DNA of 64,000 nt from Streptomyces cynarae (GTDB lineage Bacteria > Actinomycetota > Actinomycetes > Streptomycetales > Streptomycetaceae), in NCBI RefSeq assembly GCF_025642135.1, contig NZ_CP106793.1, positions 7,966,001 to 8,030,000 on the forward strand, written 5' to 3'. Position 1 is the stretch's first letter. Each line of letters begins with the position of its first letter. A program made the translations under genes and the position numbers. Positions 9,235-17,607 of the stretch are shown piece by piece. The notes under the pieces are model-generated. The model had not been told where the DNA came from. It did no database searches and saw only the letters and a list, made by a program, of their open reading frames with translations.

Positions 9235-9282
9235 ATGCTTGATCCTGCTCGAAATCTGGCTCTATCTTGCAAGAACAAGCAT
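9235..9282. promoter_or_regulatory. Candidate DeoR operator region
   Basis: A perfect 10-bp palindrome TCTTGCAAGA (9265-9274) lies between the divergent regulator and SIS gene. It is flanked by ATGCTTG (9235-9241) and its reverse complement CAAGCAT (9276-9282). Repeats of this kind are common operators of DeoR-family sugar-phosphate repressors. Confidence 0.5.
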
Positions 9283-9308
9283 TACCGGCATTGCTGGGAG
9301 GGCGCGGC

Positions 9309-10205
9309 ATGACATACGTCGAGCAGGAGCTGACCAGCCAGCCCGAGTGCTGGACGCGCGCCGCCGAGAGCGCGCAGGGCCACAAGGACGCGCTGCCGGC
9401 GGCGGGGGAGCGGGTGGCGATCGTGGGGTGCGGGACCTCGTTCTTCATGGCGCAGTCCGCCGCCGCGCTGCGTGAGCGGTCCGGGCAGGGCGAGACGGAC
9501 GCCTTCGCCGCCTCCGAGTTTCCGCACGGCCGGGCCTACGACCGGGTCGTCGCACTCACCCGGTCCGGGACCACCACCGAGGTCCTCGACCTCCTCCGCC
9601 GGCTCCGCGGTCGGCTGCGGACCACCGCGATCACCGCCGATACGCGCACGCCCGTGACGGACTGCGCCGACGAGGTGGTGGAGCTCGGCTTCGCCGACGA
9701 ACGCTCCGTCGTCCAGACCCGGTTCGCCACCACCGCCCTCACCCTGCTCCGCGCCCACCTCGGCCTGCACTCGGACGCCGTGGTCGCCGACGCCCGCACC
9801 GCCCTGGAGTCCCCGCTGCCCGACGGGCTCGTCCGGCGCACGCAGTTCACCTTCCTGGGGTGCGGCTGGACCGTCGGACTCGCCCACGAGGCCGCGCTGA
9901 AACTGCGGGAGGCCGCGCAGGCGTGGACGGAGGCGTACCCCGCGATGGAGTACCGGCACGGCCCCATCAGCATCACCACGCACACCACCGCGACCTGGAT
10001 GCTCGGCGAGGCACCCGACCGACTGGCCGCACAGGTCCGGGAGACGGGAGGGCTGTGGGTGGCCGGCGGCCTCGACCCGCTCGCCGAACTCCTCCGTGTC
10101 CAGCGGCTCGCCGTCGCCCTCGCCGCCGCCCGCCGACTCGATCCCGACCGGCCGCGCCATCTGACCCGCTCGGTGATCCTCGCACCCGATTCCCGCGCCA
10201 GGTGA
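9309..10205 (+). CDS. SIS domain sugar isomerase/deaminase (AgaS-like)
   Basis: Protein of 298 residues with two SIS (sugar isomerase) domains. The first contains GERVAIVGCGTSFFMAQSAA and VVALTRSGTTTEVLDLL; the second contains FLGCGWTVGLAHEAALKLRE and AYPAMEYRHGPIS. This layout is that of AgaS and the isomerase half of GlmS, which act on amino-sugar 6-phosphates. There is no glutaminase domain. Start ATG 9309 has GGGAGG 6 bp upstream. It is followed after 12 bp by the aldolase gene, so the pair should be one transcript under the divergent DeoR regulator. Confidence 0.88.
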   Translation: MTYVEQELTSQPECWTRAAESAQGHKDALPAAGERVAIVGCGTSFFMAQSAAALRERSGQGETDAFAASEFPHGRAYDRVVALTRSGTTTEVLDLLRRLRGRLRTTAITADTRTPVTDCADEVVELGFADERSVVQTRFATTALTLLRAHLGLHSDAVVADARTALESPLPDGLVRRTQFTFLGCGWTVGLAHEAALKLREAAQAWTEAYPAMEYRHGPISITTHTTATWMLGEAPDRLAAQVRETGGLWVAGGLDPLAELLRVQRLAVALAAARRLDPDRPRHLTRSVILAPDSRAR

Positions 10206-10217
10206 GAAGGAGGAGCC

Positions 10218-11102
10218 GTGCCCCTCGCCCCCACCGGTGAGCTGATCGCCGCCGCCGCAGCGGCGGGCGGTGCCGTCGCCGCGTTCAACGTCATCACCCT
10301 CGAACACATCGAGGCCGTGATCGCGGGCGCGGAGGCCGCGGACACGCCCGTCGTGCTCCAGGTCAGCGAGAACGCCGTCAAGTACCGCTACGGGCGGCTC
10401 CTCCCGCTCGCCCGTGCCGCCGCCGCGGCCGCCGCGCGTGCCGCCGTGCCCGTCGCCCTCCACCTCGACCACGTCCAGAGCGACGACCTGCTCCGCCAGG
10501 CACCCGGCGCCGGGTTCGGCTCCGTGATGTACGACGCGGCCCGGCTGCCGTACCAGGAGAACCTCACCGCGACCCGGGCCGCCGCCGACTGGGCGCATGC
10601 CCAAGGGCTGTGGATCGAAGCGGAGTTGGGACAGGTGGGCGGCAAGAACGGCGAACCGCCGCCCGGCCCGCACACACCCGGCGCCCGTACCGACCCGGCC
10701 GAGGCCGCCGCCTTCGTGGCGGACACCGGTGTCGACGCGCTGGCCGTCGCCGTCGGCAGCACGCACGCGATGACCACGCGCACGGCCGCACTCGACCACG
10801 CCCTGATCGAACGGCTCGGTGCCGCCCTCGACGTACCGCTCGTGCTGCACGGCTCGTCCGGACTGCCGGACCACGAACTGACCGCGGCCGTCGCGGGCGG
10901 CATCACGAAGGTCAACATCGGCACCGCCCTGAACGTCGCGATGACCGACGCGATCCGGGAGTTCCTCGCCGGGCGGCCCGAGGCGGTCGACTCGCGCGGC
11001 TACCTCGGCGTGGGACGGGAGGCGATGGCCCGGACCGTGACCCGTCTCGTGACCGTGCTGCGAAACGGCGGCACTCCCGCATCGGAGCCCCCGCCCCCGT
11101 AG
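10218..11102 (+). CDS. Class II fructose/tagatose-bisphosphate aldolase family
   Basis: Zinc-dependent ketose-bisphosphate aldolase of 294 residues, cytoplasmic. Metal ligands and active-site segments visible are VALHLDHVQSDD, EAELGQVGGKNG, VLHGSSGLPD and the phosphate loop KVNIGTALN. GTG 10218 is preceded by a strong AAGGAGGAG site. The close pairing with an AgaS-like SIS protein and an AgaR-like regulator favours a tagatose-1,6-bisphosphate-type aldolase of an amino-sugar pathway over the glycolytic enzyme. Sequence alone does not settle this. It is followed by a hairpin terminator and a convergent methyltransferase gene. Confidence 0.88.
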   Translation: MPLAPTGELIAAAAAAGGAVAAFNVITLEHIEAVIAGAEAADTPVVLQVSENAVKYRYGRLLPLARAAAAAAARAAVPVALHLDHVQSDDLLRQAPGAGFGSVMYDAARLPYQENLTATRAAADWAHAQGLWIEAELGQVGGKNGEPPPGPHTPGARTDPAEAAAFVADTGVDALAVAVGSTHAMTTRTAALDHALIERLGAALDVPLVLHGSSGLPDHELTAAVAGGITKVNIGTALNVAMTDAIREFLAGRPEAVDSRGYLGVGREAMARTVTRLVTVLRNGGTPASEPPPP

Positions 11103-11119
11103 GCGTGCCCCCGGCACGC
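11103..11119. terminator. Hairpin between convergent aldolase and methyltransferase genes
   Basis: Perfect 7-bp stem GCGTGCC/GGCACGC with a CCC loop, immediately after the aldolase stop and 29 bp from the methyltransferase stop. Without a U-tract on either strand, as is usual in Streptomyces. Confidence 0.55.
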
Positions 11120-11147
11120 TCCACGCGGAAGACGGTGGCGGGTTCGG

Positions 11148-12290
11148 CTACTTCTTGACCGCCTTCAGCACGACGAACTTGGGGCCGCTCGCTACCAGTT
11201 CGCTGTTGCCGAAGAGGCGGCGCAGTTTCACGTGGTAGCCCAGATGACGGTTCCCGATCACCCACAGCTCGCCGCCGGGCCGCAGGGCGCGCCGCGCGCC
11301 GGTGAACATGCGCCAGGCGGTGGCGTCCGTCGTCGCCTGGTGGGAGTGGAACGGCGGGTTGTTGAGGACGAGGTCGACGCTCGCGGCGGGCGCCCCGGAC
11401 AGACCGTCACCGACCCGGAACGCAGCCCGCCCCCGGGCGTTGTCCCGGTAGGTCGCCTCCGCCGAGGCCACCGCCTGGTACGACTCGTCGGTGAACAGCA
11501 CCTCGGCCTCGGGATCGGCCAGCGCGGCCGCCAGCCCCACGATGCCGTTGCCGCAGCCGAGGTCCACGATCCGCTCGGCGCCCCGGCCGCGCGGAAGGTG
11601 CTGGAGGAAGAAACGGGTGCCGATGTCGAGGCGGTCGGCGCAGAAGACGCCCGCGTGGTTGGTGACGGTCCGACCGGACAACGAGCCGATGCCGTCAGGG
11701 AGTCGGTAGCGGTACGGCCACGGGTTGCTGCCCCGGTCGAGGTCCGGATCCGGGGTGCAGAAGATCAGCCGGGCCTTTTGCTCGGCGAGCGAGGTACGGG
11801 TAGGCCCGAGGACGCGCTCGAACAGTTCCAGCGTCGAGGTGTGGATCTCCTTGACCATGCCGGTGCCGATCACCACCGTCCCCTCGTGCACACCGGGCGC
11901 CAGCCGGTGCAACTGGTCCTCCAGCAACGCGAGACTCTTCGGGACACGGATCAGGAGCACGTCCACCCGGGACGGCGGGTCGTCCCGGGTGCTGAGCAGC
12001 CGGACGGCGCCCGCGTCGACACCGTTGCGCGCGAGGTTCGCGCGGGTCGCCTCCTGCGCCAGGAACGAGTCGGTGATCTGAGTCGGGCGGTGCGCCGCGA
12101 GCGCCGTGGTGAGCGCACCCCACCGGTCGCCGACGATGACGACCGTACCGTCGAGCGGGGCGCCGCTCGACGCGAGGTGCCGCAGCAGATACGCGTCGGA
12201 GGCGTCCCAGGCGCGCAGCCGGTCGCGGGGGTCCTCCGGGAAGCGGGCCAGCGCGCACTCGCCCCACGGCGTGGTCAATCGGTCGTTCAT
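11148..12290 (-). CDS. RlmG/RsmC-type rRNA (guanine-N2) methyltransferase
   Basis: Class I SAM-dependent methyltransferase of 380 residues with the two-lobe layout of RlmG and RsmC: a degenerate N-terminal domain (VVIVGDRWGALTTALA) and a catalytic C-terminal domain with the SAM site VDLGCGNGIVGLAAAL, the acidic residue in LFTDESYQAV, and the NPPF motif in LVLNNPPFHSH. The motif marks N2-guanine or N6-adenine methylation of rRNA. RlmG (23S G1835) is the nearest family by length. A -10-like TAGCCT (12300-12305) lies 9 bp before the ATG, so the mRNA is probably leaderless or nearly so. Confidence 0.85.
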   Translation of the reverse strand: MNDRLTTPWGECALARFPEDPRDRLRAWDASDAYLLRHLASSGAPLDGTVVIVGDRWGALTTALAAHRPTQITDSFLAQEATRANLARNGVDAGAVRLLSTRDDPPSRVDVLLIRVPKSLALLEDQLHRLAPGVHEGTVVIGTGMVKEIHTSTLELFERVLGPTRTSLAEQKARLIFCTPDPDLDRGSNPWPYRYRLPDGIGSLSGRTVTNHAGVFCADRLDIGTRFFLQHLPRGRGAERIVDLGCGNGIVGLAAALADPEAEVLFTDESYQAVASAEATYRDNARGRAAFRVGDGLSGAPAASVDLVLNNPPFHSHQATTDATAWRMFTGARRALRPGGELWVIGNRHLGYHVKLRRLFGNSELVASGPKFVVLKAVKK

Positions 12291-12360
12291 GGTGCGTCCA
12301 GGCTAGCCGAGCCGCAGGTGGGGCCCCGTCCCGGTGGGTCGGATACGTGATGATGGAGCC

Positions 12361-13050
12361 ATGGACGCCGAGCTGTTCCCGCGGAGCCGCGCACAGGTCG
12401 CCCCCGGTGCGGTCCATGTGCCCGACTGGCTGGACGGGGACCGTCAGCAGCGGCTCCTGGACGCCTGCCGGGAGTGGGCCCGCCCGCCGGCCGGACTGCG
12501 GACCGTGCGCACGCCCGGCGGGGGCACGATGACCTCGCGGCAGGTCTGCCTCGGCTGGCACTGGTATCCCTACGGGTACGCCCGCACGGTCGTCGACGGC
12601 GACGGCGCCCCCGTGAAGCCGTTCCCGGACTGGCTCGCCGCACTGGGCCGCGAGGCGGTCGAGGCCGCCCTGGGCCCGCGGGCGGTGCCGTGGGAGCCGT
12701 ACGACATCGCCCTGATCAACTTCTACGAGGCGGACGCCCGTATGGGGATGCACCGCGACAGCGACGAGACGTCCGACGCCCCGGTGGTGTCGCTGAGTCT
12801 CGGCGACACCTGCGTCTTCCGTTTCGGCAACACCGAGACGCGCACCCGCCCTTACACGGACGTGGAGCTGCGCAGCGGGGACCTGTTCGTCTTCGGCGGA
12901 CCGGCGCGGCTCGCCCACCACGGGGTGCCGAAGGTACGGCCGGGGACCGCGCCGCCCGCGTTGGGGCTGACGGGCCGGCTGAACATCACCCTCAGGGTCA
13001 GCGGCTTCGGCCGGGACCCGCAGCGGATCATGGGAGACTCCCCCTCATGA
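12361..13050 (+). CDS. alkB: Alpha-ketoglutarate-dependent dioxygenase AlkB
   Basis: DNA/RNA alkylation-repair dioxygenase of 229 residues. The iron ligands are the HRD triad in MGMHRDSDET (His about 131, Asp about 133) and the histidine in LAHHGVPK, and the 2-oxoglutarate-binding arginine is in LNITLRVSG. The enzyme oxidatively removes methyl groups from 1-methyladenine and 3-methylcytosine (family knowledge). ATG 12361 gives the standard N-terminus; in-frame sequence continues upstream but has no better site. Its stop overlaps the ATG of the following ROK gene (ATGA). Confidence 0.9.
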   Translation: MDAELFPRSRAQVAPGAVHVPDWLDGDRQQRLLDACREWARPPAGLRTVRTPGGGTMTSRQVCLGWHWYPYGYARTVVDGDGAPVKPFPDWLAALGREAVEAALGPRAVPWEPYDIALINFYEADARMGMHRDSDETSDAPVVSLSLGDTCVFRFGNTETRTRPYTDVELRSGDLFVFGGPARLAHHGVPKVRPGTAPPALGLTGRLNITLRVSGFGRDPQRIMGDSPS

Positions 13051-14283
13051 GCGGTAAGGCGGGTCCCCGGGCGGTAGGGGAAGGGAACACACGGACACGG
13101 CTGGACCGCGGGCGCGGCGCGCTCGGACCCGCGCTGGAGCTGGTGCACACCGGCCGTGCGCCGACGCGCGCCGTGCTCACCGCCGAGCTGGGCGTCACCC
13201 GGGCGACCGCCGGAGCGGTGGCCGCCGAACTGGAGGCGCTCGGCCTGATCCGCGTCGACGCCCACCCGGGGCCGCCGCCGGGACGCAGGGCGGCCCTCGC
13301 ACCGGCTGGAGATCGCCGAGGACGGACCCGTGGCGCTCGCCGCCCAGGTGCACGCCGACGGCTTCCGGGCCGCGCTCGTCGGCCTCGGTGGCAGCATCGT
13401 CGCGACCGCCCCCGGCTGCGAGACCGTCGACGCCGACCCGGCCAAGGTGCTCGGCTCGGTGGTCGAAGCGGGCGCCGAACTGCTGCGCGAGACCGGGCGG
13501 CGCTGTGTGGGCGCCGGGCTCGCCGTGCCGTCCGCGGTCGCCGAGCCGGAGGGCCTGGCGCTCAACCCGCTGCACCTCGACTGGCCGGCGGGAGCACCCG
13601 TACGGGAGATCTTCGCCGAGCGGGTGCGCGCCGCCGGCATCACGGGGCCCGCCTTCGCCGCCAACGACATCAACCTGGCCGCGCTCGCCGAGCACCGCCA
13701 CGGCGCGGGCCGCGGCTCCAGGGACCTGCTGTGCGTGGCCACCGGGCACCGGGGCGTGGGCGGCGCGCTGGTGCTCGACGGACGGTTGCACACGGGCAGT
13801 TCGGGTCTGGCGCTCGAGGTCGGCCACCTCACCGTGAACCCGGAGGGCCGCCCCTGCCACTGCGGCAGCCGTGGCTGTCTCGATGTGGAGGCGGACCCGC
13901 TGGCCTTCCTGGCGGCGGCCGAGCGCGAGGCCGGTCCCGAGGTCTCACAGCTTCAACAGGCCAACGACCTCATCCGCACCGCGTACGCCACCGACCCGGC
14001 CGTCCGCGGCGCCGTCGAGCTGCTGATCGACCGGCTAGGCCTCGGTCTCGCCGGCCTCGTCAACATCCTCAACCCGGACCGCATCATCCTCGGCGGGCTG
14101 CACCGCACCCTGCTCGACGCCGACCCCGAGCGGCTGCGCGCCGTCGTCGCCGACCGCAGCCTGTGGGGTCGCAGCGGCCAAGTCCCCGTCCTCGCCTGCA
14201 CACTCGACCACAACAGCCTGGTCGGAGCGGCGGAGCTGGCGTGGCAGCCGGTACTGGACGACCCACTGGCCGCCCTCACCTGA
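13047..14283 (+). pseudogene. ROK family transcriptional regulator, frameshifted
   Basis: The first part (from ATG 13047, overlapping the alkB stop) encodes a MarR-like winged helix: LTAELGVTRATAGAVAAELE and LGLIRVDAHPG. The rest, in the next forward frame, begins around 13288 with GRPSHRLEIAEDGPVALAAQ and continues as a complete ROK sugar-kinase-like domain with the zinc motif CHCGSRGCLDVEAD and ends at 14283. One base too many, or two too few, between about 13268 and 13288 separates the halves; that stretch is runs of G and C. Dropping one G from the GGGG at 13268-13271 restores a single protein of about 411 residues. It may be a real mutation or a sequencing error. A downstream GTG (13330) could express the ROK half alone. 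Confidence 0.8.
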
Positions 14284-14290
14284 CGCCGCG

Positions 14291-14734
14291 TCAGGCACCG
14301 CCCGGGGTTTCGCCGGCTGGGCCGTGTGCGGCAGGTGCGGGCGCACCCCGGCGGACCAGGTACTGCGCCACCCCGTCGCCGAGCGACCAGTCGGCGGATT
14401 CGTTCTCGGTCACGGTGACGAACACGTTGCGCGGCTCGGTTCCCGCGTACGTCTGGGCGAGTTCGGCGATCCGCCGGTACAGGGCCTGCTTGCGCTCGGG
14501 CGGACGCCCGGAGCGCATGGTGATCGCGACGTACACGATGCCCTCGTCACGGTGCACGCCCAGGTAGTCGTCGTAGCGCAGCGTGCTGCGGGTGCCGTCG
14601 TGGCCGGTGAGGACCTGGAAACGGTCGTCGGGCGGGATGCCGAGCGTCTCGACCAGGGCGTCGTGCACGGCACGGCCGAGCGCGTCGAGCCGCTCGGGGC
14701 CGGCGCCCAGGGCGTCTACACGTACGAAGGGCAT
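14291..14734 (-). CDS. Tautomerase family protein
   Basis: Protein of 147 residues related to the 4-oxalocrotonate tautomerase superfamily. It begins Met-Pro (MPFVRVDALG), so after methionine removal proline 1 could act as the catalytic base, as in the family. Conserved segments are LVETLGIPPDDRFQVL, YVAITMRSGRPPERKQALYR and NVFVTVTENESADWSLGDG. It is about twice the length of 4-OT, the fused two-repeat type. ATG 14734 is chosen for the N-terminal proline; AAAGGAAC precedes it. The DUF1272 gene lies 17 bp upstream in the same direction. Confidence 0.85.
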   Translation of the reverse strand: MPFVRVDALGAGPERLDALGRAVHDALVETLGIPPDDRFQVLTGHDGTRSTLRYDDYLGVHRDEGIVYVAITMRSGRPPERKQALYRRIAELAQTYAGTEPRNVFVTVTENESADWSLGDGVAQYLVRRGAPAPAAHGPAGETPGGA

Positions 14735-14751
14735 GGGCTCGTGTTCCTTTC

Positions 14752-14937
14752 TCAGGCGGCTGCGGCACGGCGGGGCCTCGCGACCAGTTCGCCGCCGCAG
14801 TTGGGACAGACGTGCCGCATGGCCTCGCTGCACGGCTCGCAGAACGTGCACTCGTACGAGCAGATGCGGGCGGGCCCGTCGTGCGGCAGCGCGGCGGTCT
14901 CGCAGCGTTCGCAGTGGTCACGCATCTCCAGGGCCAT
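14752..14937 (-). CDS. DUF1272 domain protein
   Basis: Small protein of 61 residues with paired cysteines typical of DUF1272: MRDHCERCETAL-like start (CERCETAALP), then CSYECTFCEPCSE and CPNCGGELV. This gives eight cysteines in CxxC pairs, suggesting one or two zinc sites. Function unknown. ATG 14937 has GAAAGG 4 bp upstream. It probably shares a transcript with the tautomerase gene. Confidence 0.85.
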   Translation of the reverse strand: MALEMRDHCERCETAALPHDGPARICSYECTFCEPCSEAMRHVCPNCGGELVARPRRAAAA

Positions 14938-15053
14938 GTCGTCGCCTTTCGTCCGGGACCTGTTCCTTCACATCCTCCGGTCCGCCACGCAGGCCGAAAG
15001 CGCCGGCAGGGACAATGCTCGACACGATCGGGCCATGGGCGGGTCCGCGGCGC

Positions 15054-15965
15054 TCAGCGCCAGTCCACGCCGAAGGCATGGCCGGGGTTCTCCGTGAGGA
15101 TGCGGTGCACCAGCTCCTCGCCCAGGGCGACTTCGAGCCTCGGCCGCACGCGGCGCAGCAGATACGGCATGCCGGGGCCGCCGGCCACGGAGCGGGCCGC
15201 GGCGGTGGTCGTGTCGCCGCCGAGCAGCAGCCGGTCGCCGAAGCCGGCGTCGGCCAGGGCCCGTACCGCGTCCGGCATCCGCCAGTCCGTGGCGTGGTTC
15301 GCCCGTGACGGACCGTCGAACGCCAGGTAGGCGCCGGATTCCGCGGCCTGGCGGTGCACGACGGAGTCCGGGTTGCGGTTGAGGTGCCCGAGGATCACCC
15401 GGTGGGCCGGGACCGCCAACTCGTCGCACAGCAGGTCCAGTACGTCGAGCACGCCCGTGCCCAGCTCATGGTGGACCGCGATCGGCGCGCCCGTCGCGTG
15501 GTGCGCCTCCGCCGCCGCGGTCATCGTCCAGCGGGCGTGCGCGTCGAGGGCGTGGAAACCGCCGGCGATCTTGATCAGCCCTGCTCTGATCCCGGACGTG
15601 CCGATGCCCTCGGTGAGTTCGTGGACGAAGACGTCGGCCAGCCGGTCGCGCAGGCCGGCGAGCGTGCCGTCGTCGTAGTGGACGGACTGGTGCAGTCCGG
15701 TCGCGGCGACCAGGTGCACACCGGTCTCCCGGGACAACGGCGGTAGGTCGGCGGCGCGCCGGCCCAGGCCGTACGGGGTCCACTGCACGACGGCCGAGCC
15801 GCCCTGGGCGCGGAACGCGGCCAGCTCGGCCCGGGCCGCGGACACGCTGCGCAGCTCCTGGCCCGGCAGTTGCGGACTGGCGAAGAACAGGTGGTCATGG
15901 GCGTCGCACACGCCCAGGTCCTCGGGACGCACGTCGCCGAGGACCGTACGGACGAAGCTCACCAC
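15054..15965 (-). CDS. Phosphotriesterase family metal-dependent hydrolase
   Basis: Amidohydrolase-superfamily (beta/alpha)8 protein of 303 residues. Metal-binding features are the N-terminal HDH of CDAHDHLFF, the candidate carboxylated lysine in GLIKIAGGF, histidines in IAVHHELGTG and VILGHLNRN, and the aspartate in LLLGGDTTT. The family includes phosphotriesterase-like lactonases and other hydrolases, so the substrate is open. It starts with GTG 15965, overlapping the end of the DUF4865 gene by 7 bp, and is the last gene of the TetR-DUF4865-hydrolase operon. Confidence 0.85.
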   Translation of the reverse strand: MVSFVRTVLGDVRPEDLGVCDAHDHLFFASPQLPGQELRSVSAARAELAAFRAQGGSAVVQWTPYGLGRRAADLPPLSRETGVHLVAATGLHQSVHYDDGTLAGLRDRLADVFVHELTEGIGTSGIRAGLIKIAGGFHALDAHARWTMTAAAEAHHATGAPIAVHHELGTGVLDVLDLLCDELAVPAHRVILGHLNRNPDSVVHRQAAESGAYLAFDGPSRANHATDWRMPDAVRALADAGFGDRLLLGGDTTTAAARSVAGGPGMPYLLRRVRPRLEVALGEELVHRILTENPGHAFGVDWR

Positions 15966-16543
15966 TGCCGCCCCCGCGGCAGCTCACCCCGTCCGGGCGC
16001 CGACATGTGCAGCACCTGGAACACGTCGCCTTCGGCCTTCGGCGTGTCGTGCTCCCAGAGCGAGAAGTGGACCAACTCCCAGCCCCGCGTGTCGACGGCC
16101 GCCGCCGCGAGCACCGCACCGTCGTCCCCGGCCAGCCGCCCGGCCTCGCGCACCGCGTCCTCCATGACCTCGGACAGATGGACGCCGTCGGGCACCGCTT
16201 GACGCCGGCGCACCGCCACGACGGCGGGGGAGTCCGCGGCCACGCCCTCCTCGTATGCCAGCCCCGTCCATTGCCGGACCACCGGCCGCCCGAAGTCGCC
16301 CACGAGCCCCTGGAAGGCGCCTCCCCACAGGAAGGTGTTCATGCCCTCCACGGTGTTCCACAGATAGAACGGCGCGTACTGGTTGACCGGAGAGCCGTGC
16401 ACGCCCCGCTCACGCATCAGGTACGCCTTGAAGCCGAGGCCGTCCCAGTCGTCGAGCAGATGCCCGATGCGGGAGACGCGGTCTCGGATGATCCCCATGT
16501 CGTAGTCGGCGGGCAGGGCCAGTTCGTACTGCATGGCATGCAT
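15959..16543 (-). CDS. DUF4865 family protein
   Basis: Protein of 194 residues beginning MHAMQYELALPADYDMGIIR and containing FKAYLMRERGVHGSPVNQYA and YLWNTVEGMNTFLWGGAF, characteristic of DUF4865, a dimeric alpha/beta-barrel-like family without known reaction. ATG 16543 is chosen because AGGAG lies 9 bp upstream; a TTG two codons earlier is too close to it. It sits between the TetR regulator (6 bp after its stop in the longer reading) and the phosphotriesterase-like gene, and is probably part of the same small-molecule response. Confidence 0.85.
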   Translation of the reverse strand: MHAMQYELALPADYDMGIIRDRVSRIGHLLDDWDGLGFKAYLMRERGVHGSPVNQYAPFYLWNTVEGMNTFLWGGAFQGLVGDFGRPVVRQWTGLAYEEGVAADSPAVVAVRRRQAVPDGVHLSEVMEDAVREAGRLAGDDGAVLAAAAVDTRGWELVHFSLWEHDTPKAEGDVFQVLHMSAPGRGELPRGRQW

Positions 16544-16555
16544 CGTCAACAGCTC

Positions 16556-17116
16556 CTAAGAGGTCGGTCGGAGAAGGGCGAGCAGACCTCGCACCCCCGC
16601 GTCGAAAGCCGCCGGTGAACCCGAGGCGCGGGCCAGCACATAGCCGCCCTGCACCGTCGCGAGGATCGTCGCCGCGATCTCCTCCGCGTCCAGGGACTGC
16701 CCGAACTGGCCTTGCTCCTTGCCCTCTTCGACGATTCCGGCCAGCTGCTCGCGCAGCCAGTCGATCGTCTCGTCGACGGGCGCCCGCAGCTCGTCGCTCG
16801 CCACCACGTCCGGGTCCATCGTCAGCCGACCGATCGGGCAGCCGCGCAACACGTCGCGTTCGCGCCGCAGATACGCCTGGATCCGCTCGTACGGTGTCCC
16901 GGGCCCGTCGAGCACGCCCTGTGCGGTGGCGCGCATCTCCTCGGCGGTGCGCCGGATGGCGGCCAGCGCCAGGTCCGGCTTGCCCTTGAAGTGGTGGTAC
17001 ATGCTGCCCTGCCCGGCGCCCGAGCGCTCCAGGATCGCCTTGGGGCTGGTGCCCACGTATCCGCGCTCCCACAGCAGCTCGCGGGTGGACTCGATCAGTC
17101 GCTCCGGTGTGCCCAT
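16556..17116 (-). CDS. TetR family regulator
   Basis: Repressor of 186 residues with an N-terminal TetR helix-turn-helix (LLWERGYVGTSPKAILERSG, then GSMYHHFKGKPDLALAA) and a TetR_C-type ligand domain of the YxaF/LmrA class. Start ATG 17116 is supported by a -10 box TACAGT (17123-17128 on the reverse strand) exactly 6 bp upstream, implying a leaderless mRNA. An alternative ATG at 17131 lies inside the operator and is therefore unlikely. It heads an operon with DUF4865 and the phosphotriesterase-like gene and probably represses itself. Confidence 0.88.
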   Translation of the reverse strand: MGTPERLIESTRELLWERGYVGTSPKAILERSGAGQGSMYHHFKGKPDLALAAIRRTAEEMRATAQGVLDGPGTPYERIQAYLRRERDVLRGCPIGRLTMDPDVVASDELRAPVDETIDWLREQLAGIVEEGKEQGQFGQSLDAEEIAATILATVQGGYVLARASGSPAAFDAGVRGLLALLRPTS

Positions 17117-17123
17117 CCGAGCA

Positions 17124-17145
17124 CTGTACATACTGGTAGGTACAG
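17124..17145. promoter_or_regulatory. TetR-type operator
   Basis: A 22-bp imperfect palindrome with outer arms CTGTAC and GTACAG and inner TAC/GTA pairs; 18 of 22 positions are symmetric. It overlaps the -10 region of the tetR-type gene, which starts 8 bp further on, a direct autorepression arrangement. Confidence 0.75.
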
Positions 17146-17319
17146 AAGTCGACCTGCCGAACCGCCTCTCGAACCCCGCTCGTGAGGGAGCAGCGCCGAA
17201 CGCCCGCCTACTCCCCGGGAGGTACGCGCACTGCCCTCGGCCGTACGACGACCCGGACCCCCTACCGGAGCCAGTCTCGAGGCATCACCCGACAACCCAC
17301 CGAGGGAGATGGCCTCACG

Positions 17320-17607
17320 ATGCAGACCCTGGCTCACTGGGACGGCGGCCCCGGCCCGTGGATCCTGTTCTTCCCGCTGATCTGGGCGGCCGTCGTCGTC
17401 GGCGCCGTCACCGTCCTGCGCCGCACCGCCCGGCGCGGCCGCGGCGGCCCCTGGCGCCCGATGGACGGCCGCCCCACAGGCGACTCGCCGATCGCGGTGC
17501 TCGGGCGCCGCTTCGCCTCCGGAGAGATCGACGAGGACGAGTACTGGCGCCGCCTCTCCGTCCTGGACGAGCAGTTCGGCCGCACCGGCAAGGGCGGTCC
17601 CGCATGA
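17320..17607 (+). CDS. SHOCT domain membrane protein
   Basis: Protein of 95 residues with one N-terminal transmembrane segment (WILFFPLIWAAVVVGAVTVL) and a C-terminal SHOCT motif (IAVLGRRFASGEIDEDEYWR). SHOCT is a short oligomerisation-type domain of unknown detailed role. ATG 17320 is used; a ribosome site is only weakly visible. Its stop overlaps the ATG of the ABC-transporter remnant (ATGA), so it was probably the first gene of an ABC export operon that has since been deleted. Confidence 0.8.
   Translation: MQTLAHWDGGPGPWILFFPLIWAAVVVGAVTVLRRTARRGRGGPWRPMDGRPTGDSPIAVLGRRFASGEIDEDEYWRRLSVLDEQFGRTGKGGPA

Noticed and set aside
13330..14283. Treating the ROK domain as a complete sugar kinase gene
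   Set aside because: The preceding frame encodes the winged helix that belongs to it, and the in-frame sequence before GTG 13330 (GRPSHRLEI) is conserved ROK-regulator sequence.
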